Of a stretch of 64,000 nt of DNA, positions 42,859 to 50,875 are shown one piece after another. The position numbers and the translations under genes are program-made. Source of the DNA: Ferruginibacter sp. (GTDB lineage: Bacteria; Bacteroidota; Bacteroidia; Chitinophagales; Chitinophagaceae); assembly GCA_019638525.1 (NCBI GenBank), contig JAHBTO010000001.1:682001-746000 (forward strand). The letters run 5' to 3'. Under the pieces are notes generated by a model. That model was not told the origin of the DNA and ran no database searches. It saw only the letters and a program-made list of their open reading frames with translations. Position 1 is the first letter of the stretch. Each line of letters begins with the position of its first letter.

Positions 42859-44394
42859 ATGCCATTATTTGACATTAAGCTTCCAAAGTCTATTGCAAGG
42901 GCGCTGAACATCCCGGTTAGCAACCCCCGCAGGCAGCAAATTAAGGTGCTGAAAAAGTTATTGAAGAAAGCAAGATTTACTGAGTTTGGCCAGCGTTATC
43001 GTTTTGATGATATTTTATTGAGCAATCATCCCGGCAAAAAATTTCAAAAAAGTGTTCCCACTTTTGATTACAATAAAATTTATGATGCATGGTGGTATAA
43101 AACCAAAGAAGGCATACCTGATGTATGCTGGCCTGGAGTTATAAAATATTTTGCACTTAGCAGCGGCACCAGCGATGCTACCAGTAAATATATTCCCATT
43201 ACAAAAGATTTAATCAGGAGCAATACCATTACCAGCTTTAACCAGCTTATGAGCCTTACCTGGTACGATAACGTACCTAAGAGCGCCGTAGGTAAGGGTT
43301 GGCTCATTTTAGGCGGTAGCACACAATTGCAAAAAGGCCCTACTTATTTTGCCGGCGACCTAAGCGGCATACAACAAAAAAACATTCCCTTTTGGTTCCA
43401 GGGATTGGGTTTGTACAAGCCCGGTAAAAAAATTGCCAAAGAAAAAGACTGGGCAAAAAAATTAGAAGAAGTAGTAAACAATGCACCCAACTGGGATATT
43501 GGATTTATTGTAGGCGTGCCTGCCTGGCTGCAATTGTGTATGGAGAAGATTGTAGAAAAATATGCATTAAAAAACATTCATGAAATATGGCCCAACCTGG
43601 CATTTTATGTTCATGGCGGCGTGGCTATGGAGCCTTACAAAAGAGGCTTTGATAAACTGTTGGGCAAACCCATTACCTATATTGAAACCTACCTGGCCAG
43701 CGAAGGTTTTTTGGCCTACCAAAACAGGCAGGATGCAAAAGGTATGCACCTTGCTTTAAACAACAATATGTTTTTTGAGTTTGTACCTTTTGACCAGGAG
43801 AATTTTGACAGCGAAGGAAATATGGTAGATGAACCGGAAGCATTGATGATACATGAAATTGAAGAAGACAAAGATTATGCAATATTGATAAGCACCAATG
43901 CCGGCGCATGGCGCTATGCCATAGGCGATACTGTTAGGCTGGTTGACAGGGAACACAGTGAAATAATAATTACCGGCCGCACCAAACATTTTTTAAGCAT
44001 GGTGGGCGAGCACCTGAGTGTTGATAATATGAACAAGGCCATTGAAATTGTGGCCGAAAACATGAACATATATATTCCTGAATTTACCGTGGCAGGCATA
44101 CCGCATGGCAACTTTTTTGCACACCAATGGTATGTGGCAACAAAAGATACGGTTGATGAAAACGAACTGAAGTTACGCATTGATAAGCGGCTAAAAGAAT
44201 TAAACGACGACTATGAAGTAGAGCGCCGCCATGCCCTTAAAGATATAATGGTAAAAGTTTTATCGGAAGATACATTTATGAAGTTTATGAAACTAAAAGG
44301 CAAGGAAGGCGGGCAGCATAAGTTTCCCCGTGTGCTTAAAGGAAAGATGCTTGACGAATGGCAAAATTTTTTAAAACAGGAATCATTAGCTTAA
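42859..44394 (+). CDS. GH3-family acyl-acid amido synthetase (bacterial), copy 2
   Basis: 511 residues. The same three motifs as copy 1 are present: FALSSGTSDATSKYIPIT, ETYLASEGFLAYQ and ISTNAGAWRYAIGDTVRLV, with matching length and the same ending (KLKGKEGGQHKFPRV versus LRNKGKLGGQHKVPRL). It is clearly paralogous to 20606-22114. Unlike copy 1 it is a single gene with its own promoter. The substrate is unknown. Its TAA stop shares a TTAA tetranucleotide with the convergent beta-barrel gene. Confidence 0.85.
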   Translation: MPLFDIKLPKSIARALNIPVSNPRRQQIKVLKKLLKKARFTEFGQRYRFDDILLSNHPGKKFQKSVPTFDYNKIYDAWWYKTKEGIPDVCWPGVIKYFALSSGTSDATSKYIPITKDLIRSNTITSFNQLMSLTWYDNVPKSAVGKGWLILGGSTQLQKGPTYFAGDLSGIQQKNIPFWFQGLGLYKPGKKIAKEKDWAKKLEEVVNNAPNWDIGFIVGVPAWLQLCMEKIVEKYALKNIHEIWPNLAFYVHGGVAMEPYKRGFDKLLGKPITYIETYLASEGFLAYQNRQDAKGMHLALNNNMFFEFVPFDQENFDSEGNMVDEPEALMIHEIEEDKDYAILISTNAGAWRYAIGDTVRLVDREHSEIIITGRTKHFLSMVGEHLSVDNMNKAIEIVAENMNIYIPEFTVAGIPHGNFFAHQWYVATKDTVDENELKLRIDKRLKELNDDYEVERRHALKDIMVKVLSEDTFMKFMKLKGKEGGQHKFPRVLKGKMLDEWQNFLKQESLA

Positions 44395-45149
44395 AGCCTT
44401 ACCACCGGGCAGCCCAATTCTTTATTTTTATTTCGGGCGCCAAACTTATAAATAATTCCTGCAGAGGTGCTGTGGTAATGATCCTGGTATTTGGGCCCTG
44501 CACTTTGGCTAAATCCATCTAAGTAATCTGTAAATATTAAACGGTACGATGTTTCGATATTTACCGAAAACCTTTCTGATATTGGATACTCGGCGCCAAC
44601 ACCAATAGGTACTGCCAATACGGCCCTGGGTGTGCCGTGTAAATTATCAACAACCAGGCCCGCCACCACTTCAGAGCCATCATTAAAAATTACAGGATCC
44701 ATACGGCTGTAATCTTTTTTAACAGCAAGCAGCGATACGCCTGCACCAGAAAATATATAGGGCATAATGCCACGGTCTTCATAATTCCTGCCTCGTATGT
44801 TCCAAACCAACTGCCCCGAAAACTCGGCAACCGGGCTGGAGAAATAAAAATTTCTTTGCTTTCTGTATTCAGGAATACTGTAGCGGCTTTCATCGCCAAC
44901 AAGGCGGGCAAGGCTTATATGCACACGTGCTGCCAAAAAATGATTGATAGGTTTTTTTACAAAAACAGAAATGCCGGGCTGTATGGTTTTAAAAGAACCG
45001 AAACGTTGTGGTGAGAGGTCGCCTTGGTAAATATAAGCGCCCCCGTTAAGGCCAATACTCATGTCTTTATAAAATTGTGCATGGCTTTTTGTTGCAGTAA
45101 ACAACAGGTAAACAGCTACAAGTACGGTGTTTTTAATAATCGCTTTCAA
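44391..45149 (-). CDS. Outer-membrane beta-barrel protein
   Basis: 252 residues. Signal peptide MKAIIKNTVLVAVYLLFTATKSHAQ, then amphipathic strands: MSIGLNGGAYIYQGDLSP, QPGISVFVKKPINHFLAARVHISLARL, GIMPYIFSGAGVSLLAV, VPIGVGAEYPISERFSVNIETSYRLIFTDYLDGFS and HYHSTSAGIIYKFG. The DYLDG motif is typical of a DUF6089-like barrel family in Bacteroidota. The start is TTG 45149; no ATG precedes the signal peptide. Function unknown. Confidence 0.72.
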   Translation of the reverse strand: MKAIIKNTVLVAVYLLFTATKSHAQFYKDMSIGLNGGAYIYQGDLSPQRFGSFKTIQPGISVFVKKPINHFLAARVHISLARLVGDESRYSIPEYRKQRNFYFSSPVAEFSGQLVWNIRGRNYEDRGIMPYIFSGAGVSLLAVKKDYSRMDPVIFNDGSEVVAGLVVDNLHGTPRAVLAVPIGVGAEYPISERFSVNIETSYRLIFTDYLDGFSQSAGPKYQDHYHSTSAGIIYKFGARNKNKELGCPVVRL

Positions 45150-45386
45150 TAAAACAATTTTTAAGGTTGATAAATGAAAGCAGCAGTATTGGTTTGTTGA
45201 TACAGCTTCTCAAAAGCTGTGCCGTATTAAAGTGTAGCGGTGTTACATACAGGGTTTTAATTTTGATAACGGGTAATGCAGGAGGGCATTGCCTTTGCAA
45301 GTGTTAAATGAATCTTAATAAAAACAAAAGGGCAGCGCCGGGCAATTCAAATTCATTTTATAAAAATCCTTCCTTAAATTTAACAG

Positions 45387-46052
45387 ATGTTTGATGCGTT
45401 TATAAAAGGGCTGGCTATAAGTTTACTGCTCATATTTTCGGTGGGCCCGGTTATATTTACCATCATCAAGCAAAGCATTAACCATGGCCGCCGTGGCGGG
45501 TTTAGTTTTATTGTGGGTGTATGGATAAGCGACCTTATTTGGATTGTACTTAGCAATGGTTTTAGCGAAGCGATTAAAGTGCTGCTTAATTTTAAAATTC
45601 CCATTGGTATTGCCGGTTGTATTTTTTTAATAGGCATGGGTATTTATTATGCCTTTATGAAGAAGGTAGAGCCCCGGTATGAACGGGAACAGGTAGAGTT
45701 GGCAGGCGATGTGGTAACATCCTCAGGTAAAAAAAGAACAAACTATTTTGCCATCACCACCTCTGGTTTTATACTAAACACACTAAACCCGGCAGTAATT
45801 TCTTTTTGGGTTATCATGGCGGCATCGCTTGCATCGGTGTATTCATTAAAAGACCGGATTATTATTTTTTCAACCTGCATGGTTGTAAATATGATGGCCG
45901 ATGTGGGCAAGGTAATGGGTGCCGGCTATATCGGTAAAAAACTTAGCGACCGTGTAATACTTATTATTAACCGGATATCGGGAGTATTGTACCTGTTATT
46001 TGGTTTTGGCATTTTGATAGGCATTATTTATACATTGGTTAATGAAGGATGA
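45387..46052 (+). CDS. LysE-type translocator (amino-acid/metabolite exporter)
   Basis: 221 residues with about six membrane helices. The N terminus FIKGLAISLLLIFSVGPVIFTIIKQSINHGRRGGFSFIVGVWISDLIWI and the mid-region NTLNPAVISFW (the LysE/RhtB NP-x-PK equivalent) identify the family, which exports amino acids or related solutes at the inner membrane. The substrate cannot be told. A signal-peptide protein gene begins 41 bp downstream and may be co-transcribed. Confidence 0.82.
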   Translation: MFDAFIKGLAISLLLIFSVGPVIFTIIKQSINHGRRGGFSFIVGVWISDLIWIVLSNGFSEAIKVLLNFKIPIGIAGCIFLIGMGIYYAFMKKVEPRYEREQVELAGDVVTSSGKKRTNYFAITTSGFILNTLNPAVISFWVIMAASLASVYSLKDRIIIFSTCMVVNMMADVGKVMGAGYIGKKLSDRVILIINRISGVLYLLFGFGILIGIIYTLVNEG

Positions 46053-46093
46053 ATGTAAACTGCCACATATCATTTCCTGCTACCGGATTTATT

Positions 46094-46648
46094 ATGAAAA
46101 CACTTTTACCTGTATTTCTTTTTATAACCGTACCAACAATGGCGCAACAGGCCGATTTTATAATATTGAAAAAACATGATAAAACAGTGGCCACTTATTA
46201 CAGCGGTATGCACATATCTTTTACATCAACAAACGGCGCTTACCTCAGCGATGCATATATAAACGGTATTAAAAACGATACGCTGTACCTGCAGCAATTC
46301 ATCATACAATACTTACCAACCAATATAGGTACATTTATTATTGATACTGTGGGCAGCTATCATTATAAATACCATTACAACCAGGTAGCGGCCATTGGCC
46401 GAAAAGTGCGAACCAATTTTAATTTAAAAGGCAGCGGCGCCTCGTTGATGGGTGGTGGCGCTTTGTTGGCATTGGCCAGCGGTATCGTGTTCCTGGCCGA
46501 CCGTGAAAAATTCAGCGTACCATTATTACTGGCATCGGTAGGCCTTGGCACACTTGGCTATTTTATGGCAAAAGGAAAAAAAAGCGCAATGGTAATTGGA
46601 AAAAAATACAAGCTGCAGTATATGAACATGAGTAATCAAAAAAAATAA
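46094..46648 (+). CDS. Hypothetical secreted/membrane protein, 184 residues
   Basis: ATG 46094 gives the signal peptide MKTLLPVFLFITVPTMAQ. The mature part is beta-rich (ADFIILKKHDKTVATYYSGMHISFT), then two hydrophobic segments near the C terminus (SLMGGGALLALASGIVFL and FSVPLLLASVGLGTLGYFMA) and a short basic tail. An upstream start at 46049 overlaps lysE and would mask the signal peptide, so it is rejected. It follows lysE on the same strand. A similar start (QKKDFIIKNSGDTVYG) is seen in the unknown protein at 56120. Function unknown. Confidence 0.65.
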   Translation: MKTLLPVFLFITVPTMAQQADFIILKKHDKTVATYYSGMHISFTSTNGAYLSDAYINGIKNDTLYLQQFIIQYLPTNIGTFIIDTVGSYHYKYHYNQVAAIGRKVRTNFNLKGSGASLMGGGALLALASGIVFLADREKFSVPLLLASVGLGTLGYFMAKGKKSAMVIGKKYKLQYMNMSNQKK

Positions 46649-46709
46649 GCTTATTTTTTGGCATTTGAAAAAGCTAAAAGAAATATTGCAAATAAAATTG
46701 CATGCAGCC

Positions 46710-47594
46710 ATGAAAAAAACCTGGACAACCTTAAAGAAAATATTTTTCTGGGTTTTTATTGCCCATATATGCTGGTTCCTCGTTTTTATATTTCAAAAAT
46801 TTTCGGTGGCAGGTTTTACGGTGCATAACCTTAAAACTAAAATGCTGCTTGTGCTGGCATTGGTTGTTGTTGTTTGCCTTGTGTATTTTTTCCTGTTGCG
46901 AAAAATAGTAATTGTAAAAAAAATAGCCATCATTTTAAAAGAGGTTTTTTTCATTGCTTATATCTCTTCCACATTATATTTAATTATTGGCATTTTTTTT
47001 AATCCACCGGTTACATTAACACAGCTTAGTAACCTGTTGCAGGGCAATGGGCTAAGCAGGGATTATATCTCGTACAATGAAATGGGCCCTAACATAAAGC
47101 TTGCGGTAATTGCAAGCGAAGACCAGCTTTTTCCCGACCACGATGGTTTTGATTTAAAAGCGATAAAAGTGGCTATGAAGTATAACCAACGGCATCCTAC
47201 AAAACAAAGAGGCGGCAGCACCATCAGCCAGCAAACGGCAAAAAATGTTTTCCTGTTCCAGGGCGGTGGCTTTTTACGAAAAGGCATTGAAGTGTTTTTT
47301 ACTTTTTCAATAGAACAACTATGGAGCAAACGCACCATACTAGAGCGGTATTTAAATATTGCTGAAACAGGCCGTGGTGTTTTTGGTGTGCAGGCGGCTG
47401 CAAAAAAATATTTTAATAAAGATGCCAAAAACCTGAGTATGTACGAAGCGGCACAAATTGCAGCCTGCCTGCCAAGCCCCAAAAGATTTACCGTAAAGCC
47501 CCTGAGTAATTATGTGGCAGGCCGGGCCAGCAATATTGTAAGGCAAATGAACAACCTTGCTACCGACCCCGATGTACAAGCAATTATCAGGTGA
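46710..47594 (+). CDS. mtgA: Monofunctional peptidoglycan transglycosylase MtgA (GT51)
   Basis: About 294 residues from ATG 46710 (a TTG at 46665 would add 15). Two or three hydrophobic segments at the N terminus, then the GT51 core: AVIASEDQLFPDHDGFD (catalytic Glu), KQRGGSTISQQTAKNVFL and IEQLWSKRTILERYLNIAETGRGVFGVQAAAKKYF, AAQIAACLPSPKRF. It polymerises lipid II into glycan strands on the periplasmic face. The normal MtgA has one helix; additional hydrophobic stretches here (about 40-95) suggest a longer membrane anchor. It converges with nadR, with 2 bp between the stops. Confidence 0.9.
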   Translation: MKKTWTTLKKIFFWVFIAHICWFLVFIFQKFSVAGFTVHNLKTKMLLVLALVVVVCLVYFFLLRKIVIVKKIAIILKEVFFIAYISSTLYLIIGIFFNPPVTLTQLSNLLQGNGLSRDYISYNEMGPNIKLAVIASEDQLFPDHDGFDLKAIKVAMKYNQRHPTKQRGGSTISQQTAKNVFLFQGGGFLRKGIEVFFTFSIEQLWSKRTILERYLNIAETGRGVFGVQAAAKKYFNKDAKNLSMYEAAQIAACLPSPKRFTVKPLSNYVAGRASNIVRQMNNLATDPDVQAIIR

Positions 47595-47596
47595 TA

Positions 47597-48133
47597 TTAA
47601 ATTGTATGTACAGCATCAATAGCTTTAGCCAGCCTTTGTTCGTAATCACCACTTATATCAACCCAGGGTACATTTTGGTTTATGAGTATGTCTTTATAAT
47701 GTTTGTATAATTTTTTGCGGCTTGCAAGGTCGGGGTATTCCCTAAGTTCATCCTTAACCCAGGGCAAATCAACATTACAAAGCAGGTACAAATCATATTT
47801 TCTTTCAGCAATGCGGTTCAATATCCAGTAATGGCATTTTTCAAAAACAAATTCGCACCATACTTTCATTACATACATATCTGTATCAATAAACAGTAAT
47901 TGGTTGCTGCCGTTTTGTTGATGTGCAAGTTTGCTAATTCCATTTTCTTCTCCTTCAATTTGTCCTTTTGCAATGCTGAGTAAGTTTTCAAAAGTATAAT
48001 TGGTGCCGTGCTTTAAAAGGTACTCCCGGGCATATTCCTTAACCCAAATAGTATTAAAGTTATCGGCCAGTAGTTTGCACAATGTGCTTTTGCCGGTTGA
48101 TTCGGGCCCTATGATTACAACTTTCTTAATCAC
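47597..48133 (-). CDS. nadR: NadR-type nicotinamide ribonucleoside kinase (ATPase domain)
   Basis: 178 residues: only the C-terminal kinase part of NadR. P-loop GPESTGKSTL, then KEYAREYLL, IDTDMYVMKVWCEFVF and LYLLCNVDLPWVKDELREYP, all typical of the NadR/NRK kinase that phosphorylates nicotinamide riboside to NMN. It starts with GTG, overlapping the TGA of the preceding small gene (GTGA), a translational coupling arrangement. pnuC, the riboside importer, is three genes upstream in the same operon, which supports the assignment. Confidence 0.88.
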   Translation of the reverse strand: MIKKVVIIGPESTGKSTLCKLLADNFNTIWVKEYAREYLLKHGTNYTFENLLSIAKGQIEGEENGISKLAHQQNGSNQLLFIDTDMYVMKVWCEFVFEKCHYWILNRIAERKYDLYLLCNVDLPWVKDELREYPDLASRKKLYKHYKDILINQNVPWVDISGDYEQRLAKAIDAVHTI

Positions 48134-48306
48134 TGTTGTTTTTTTAACCTGTTTAAATCAACAATAAAACTGATAACAAAATAAGCCAGAATAATAAACC
48201 TAAAGATTTTTCTAAAGTTATCCTGCGTGGGATAAAAAATAATGGTGAGGGTTAAAATAATAATTAAAATCCCTTTTATAATCAGCCAGGTTTTAACGTT
48301 TCTCAT
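48130..48306 (-). CDS. Small membrane protein, 58 residues, between tag and nadR
   Basis: The frame from ATG 48306 to TGA 48130 encodes MRNVKTWLIIKGILIIILTL, then a Pro-containing loop and a second hydrophobic helix (FRFIILAYFVISFIVDLN) and a basic tail RLKKQQ. Its start overlaps the end of tag by 14 bp and its stop overlaps the GTG of nadR by 4 bp. The overlap on both sides and the sensible two-helix topology make it a real gene. Function unknown; a link to riboside uptake through PnuC is only suggested by position. Confidence 0.75.
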   Translation of the reverse strand: MRNVKTWLIIKGILIIILTLTIIFYPTQDNFRKIFRFIILAYFVISFIVDLNRLKKQQ

Positions 48307-48844
48307 ACCATGCAGGTTTTGATGTTAGTACATTTTTATATACCGGGCAATTTATATCATGTGCACCCGGCAGGTAACCGGTGCTTACCATAAACTCATT
48401 TACAATTTCTCCGCCGGTGAAAGTAAAAGTGTTTTTAAAAAGTTTTGTCCATTCTTCTTTTGTTTTTGGGTGATGCTGTGCCAGCCAGTTTTTAAAAGAA
48501 CCAAATTGTTTTTGTAACAGGCGGATGGTTTTTGCATTTTGAATGGCCGCATTAATTTTTAACCGGTTGCGTATAATGGCTGCATCGTTCATCAGCCTTT
48601 CAATATCTTTTTCTTTAAATGCCGCTACTTTTTTTATGCTAAAGTTATGATAGGCTTTCCTGAAACCCTCCTGCTTATTTAAAATAGTTGTCCAGCTAAG
48701 GCCGGCCTGGTTTATCTCTAATACCAATCGGCAAAACAATTCATCATCATCGTCAATAGGAAAACCGTATTGCGTATCGTGGTAAATTTTATGCACCTGT
48801 TTTTCGCCAGGCTTCATTTTATTAATTGCTTTGCAGTAGCTCAT
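48293..48844 (-). CDS. tag: DNA-3-methyladenine glycosylase I (Tag)
   Basis: 183 residues from ATG 48844. MSYCKAINKM with Cys4 as first zinc ligand, YHDTQYGFPIDDDDELFCRLVLEINQAGLSWTTIL (substrate pocket with Glu and Trp), and HDINCPVYK with the last zinc ligands; the zinc snap is characteristic of Tag. It removes 3-methyladenine. The open frame starts upstream at a TTG (48874) inside pnuC, but MSYC is the family N terminus. It overlaps pnuC by 23 bp and the next small gene by 14 bp. Confidence 0.92.
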   Translation of the reverse strand: MSYCKAINKMKPGEKQVHKIYHDTQYGFPIDDDDELFCRLVLEINQAGLSWTTILNKQEGFRKAYHNFSIKKVAAFKEKDIERLMNDAAIIRNRLKINAAIQNAKTIRLLQKQFGSFKNWLAQHHPKTKEEWTKLFKNTFTFTGGEIVNEFMVSTGYLPGAHDINCPVYKNVLTSKPAWYEKR

Positions 48845-49466
48845 GTTGCCGTAGTGCTTTTTTTCTCCATTCAATTAATCCATACACTGCCATTACCAAA
48901 AGTATTAAATAATAAACACTGGTAAATACATAGTGCTTTACAAAGTATAATGGTATAGATGCAATGTTGGTGGCTATCCACCAGTACCAACTTTCTACTT
49001 TCTTTTTTGTCATCAGCCACATGCCGGTGAAAGCCGTTGCCGATGCAAAAGCATCGGCCCAGGGAATTACACCATCAAAAAATGCAGATTTAAAATAAGT
49101 AAGCGCTATAAAAATACCGGCATAAAAAAACAGGAAAAATGCAATTTGTTTCAGCCAGTCTTTTTTATTTGAAAAGCTGATATGCAATATGATTTCTTTT
49201 TGTTTGTTTTTCCTGCTCCACATATACCATCCCGAAATACTCATCACTGTATAATAAAAATTAACGGTTGCCTCGCCCAGCAAATGACCTTTAAAACTAA
49301 GGTAGATGTAGGTGATTGTATTTATCAACCCTACCGGGTACACTAAAATATTTTCGGCACGGCTGTACCATACGCTTGCAATGCCGGCAAACACGGCCAT
49401 ATACTCGTACCAGCTTGTATGCTGCATATCGGTTACAAACTGCTGAAAAATTTCTGTTACACTCAA
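48822..49466 (-). CDS. pnuC: Nicotinamide riboside transporter PnuC
   Basis: 214 residues, about seven membrane helices. The PnuC core shows WYEYMAVFAGIASVWYSRAENILVYPVGLINTITY, FYYTVMSISGWYMW, then PWADAFASATAFTGMWLMTKKKVESWYWWIATNIASIPLYF (the WxxxW/N substrate region). It imports nicotinamide riboside by facilitated diffusion, trapped by NadR phosphorylation. The start is TTG 49466, overlapping the TGA of the M23 peptidase gene (TTGA); the next ATG (49427) would lose 13 residues. Confidence 0.9.
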   Translation of the reverse strand: MSVTEIFQQFVTDMQHTSWYEYMAVFAGIASVWYSRAENILVYPVGLINTITYIYLSFKGHLLGEATVNFYYTVMSISGWYMWSRKNKQKEIILHISFSNKKDWLKQIAFFLFFYAGIFIALTYFKSAFFDGVIPWADAFASATAFTGMWLMTKKKVESWYWWIATNIASIPLYFVKHYVFTSVYYLILLVMAVYGLIEWRKKALRQHELLQSN

Positions 49467-50086
49467 TTTTTTGGTTTTGTATTTCTATAAAATCTAAAAG
49501 GCCTAAGATAAAGGATTCCTTTTTGTGTTTGAAAACGGGAGCCCACCTGTTTCCATCTTGCTTTATCATCGGGTTTCCAAACTATAAAATGCAGGTGCGG
49601 AAAAAACGAATAACCTGTTCTTCCACTAAGGCCAATCACCTGCCCCTGTTTTACGGTATCGCCCGGGTTTACAAATACGCCATTGTGCTGCAAATGCCAA
49701 TAACCGGTTCGGGAGCTGTCCTGGTGCATTAGGATTATATAATTACCGTAAGGCCGGTATTTTTTATTACTGCCACCTTTATCGCCATCTTCTTTTATAC
49801 GTAATACAATGCCATCTCTTGCTGCACATACCTTAGTGCCTTTCTTCATTTTAAAATCAAGAGCCGCCCTGTTCCTATGTGTGTATTTGCTATAATAACC
49901 CTGTACCAGCAAATGCGCTTTACCGGCTTCGTACGGTAGCCCGTAAACAAAACTGGTATCTTCTTTTATTTTTCCTTTTTGAAGTAGTTTTATTTGGTTG
50001 CCTTGTGGGTTTTTACTTAATGAACATGCAAATAATAATACCGGTACTAAAAACAGGTAAAGATATTTGAGTTGATATGTTTTCAT
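49463..50086 (-). CDS. M23 family metallopeptidase, lipoprotein
   Basis: 207 residues. The signal peptide MKTYQLKYLYLFLVPVLLFAC has a lipobox (Cys21). The LytM/M23 domain follows: YTHRNRAALDFKM (the HxnD zinc ligands), GNYIILMH, WHLQHNGVFVNPGDTVKQGQVIGLSGRTG and PHLHF (HxH). Family members cut peptidoglycan cross-bridges or act as activators in cell separation. It is the first gene of the operon with pnuC, tag, the 58-residue protein and nadR; a terminator separates it from the Nfu gene upstream. Confidence 0.87.
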   Translation of the reverse strand: MKTYQLKYLYLFLVPVLLFACSLSKNPQGNQIKLLQKGKIKEDTSFVYGLPYEAGKAHLLVQGYYSKYTHRNRAALDFKMKKGTKVCAARDGIVLRIKEDGDKGGSNKKYRPYGNYIILMHQDSSRTGYWHLQHNGVFVNPGDTVKQGQVIGLSGRTGYSFFPHLHFIVWKPDDKARWKQVGSRFQTQKGILYLRPFRFYRNTKPKN

Positions 50087-50112
50087 CTTATACTGCTCAA
50101 TTTAAGCAAAAT

Positions 50113-50139
50113 AAAAAAAGCACCTGTGTAAGATGCTTT
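50113..50139 (-). terminator. Terminator of the Nfu-type gene
   Basis: AAAGCATC and GGTGCTTT (one G-T pair) with loop TTACACA, followed on the minus strand by a run of seven T, about 33 bp after the stop codon of the Nfu gene. Confidence 0.7.
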
Positions 50140-50171
50140 ATATAATACCGGATAAAAACGGGTTTATATTA

Positions 50172-50771
50172 TTACTCCGATTCGGCCACCACTTCCTTCA
50201 CTTCAGGTATCATCCTTTTCATCATACCTTCAATACCGGCTTTTAAAGTTATCATGCTACTTGGGCAGCCGCTGCAGCTTCCCTGCATCATCAGGTTAAC
50301 GGTACCGGCTTCGTAACTTTTAAATTGAATAGCGCCGCCATCCATTTCTACGGCAGGTTTTACATAATTTTCCAATAACTCTTTAATGCGTTTTACCACA
50401 TCATCATCATCGGCGCTTATAACATTACTGCTTTCTGTTTTCATGCTGGCCACTTCATCATCATTCACCACAACTTTACCTTCCTCCAGGTATTCTTTTA
50501 AAAATTGTTTTATTGATGGAATCACATCCTGCCAGTCTTCGGTATCGTTGGTTTTTGTAAGCGTAATAAAATTACTGGCTATAAAAACAGCTTTAATGAA
50601 CGGGAAAGTAAAAAGCTCCTGCGCCAGTGGCGATGGTTTTGCGCTTGCTTCATCAGCAAAGTCGATGCTTTTGCCCGGGTATAAAAGTTTGTTGGCAACA
50701 AATTTCATTGTTTCTGGGTTGGGCGTCATTTCGGTATAAATACTGATAACGGGGTTTCCTGTCTTTATCAT
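50172..50771 (-). CDS. NifU/NfuA-type Fe-S cluster scaffold/carrier
   Basis: 199 residues. An N-terminal Nfu_N domain (EMTPNPETMKFVANKLL, SPLAQELFTFPFIKAVFIASNFITLTK) and a C-terminal NifU-like domain with GSCSGCPSSMITLKAGIE, whose CxxC holds the cluster, preceded by VKPAVEMDGGAIQF. It delivers 4Fe-4S clusters to apoproteins in the cytosol. No isc or suf genes are adjacent. Confidence 0.92.
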   Translation of the reverse strand: MIKTGNPVISIYTEMTPNPETMKFVANKLLYPGKSIDFADEASAKPSPLAQELFTFPFIKAVFIASNFITLTKTNDTEDWQDVIPSIKQFLKEYLEEGKVVVNDDEVASMKTESSNVISADDDDVVKRIKELLENYVKPAVEMDGGAIQFKSYEAGTVNLMMQGSCSGCPSSMITLKAGIEGMMKRMIPEVKEVVAESE

Positions 50772-50875
50772 AAAACTGTATTTAAAAATTCAACTGCAAA
50801 ACTAACAAGAATTGGGCTGTTTTAGTTTAAAATGGCTGTTAAAAGGGATAATTTTCGGATTTCGCAAAAGGCTTT

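Noticed and set aside
45174..45200. 8-codon frame MKAAVLVC upstream of lysE as a second Cys leader peptide
   Set aside because: Single Cys at the last codon, 187 nt from lysE, and no complementary downstream segments.
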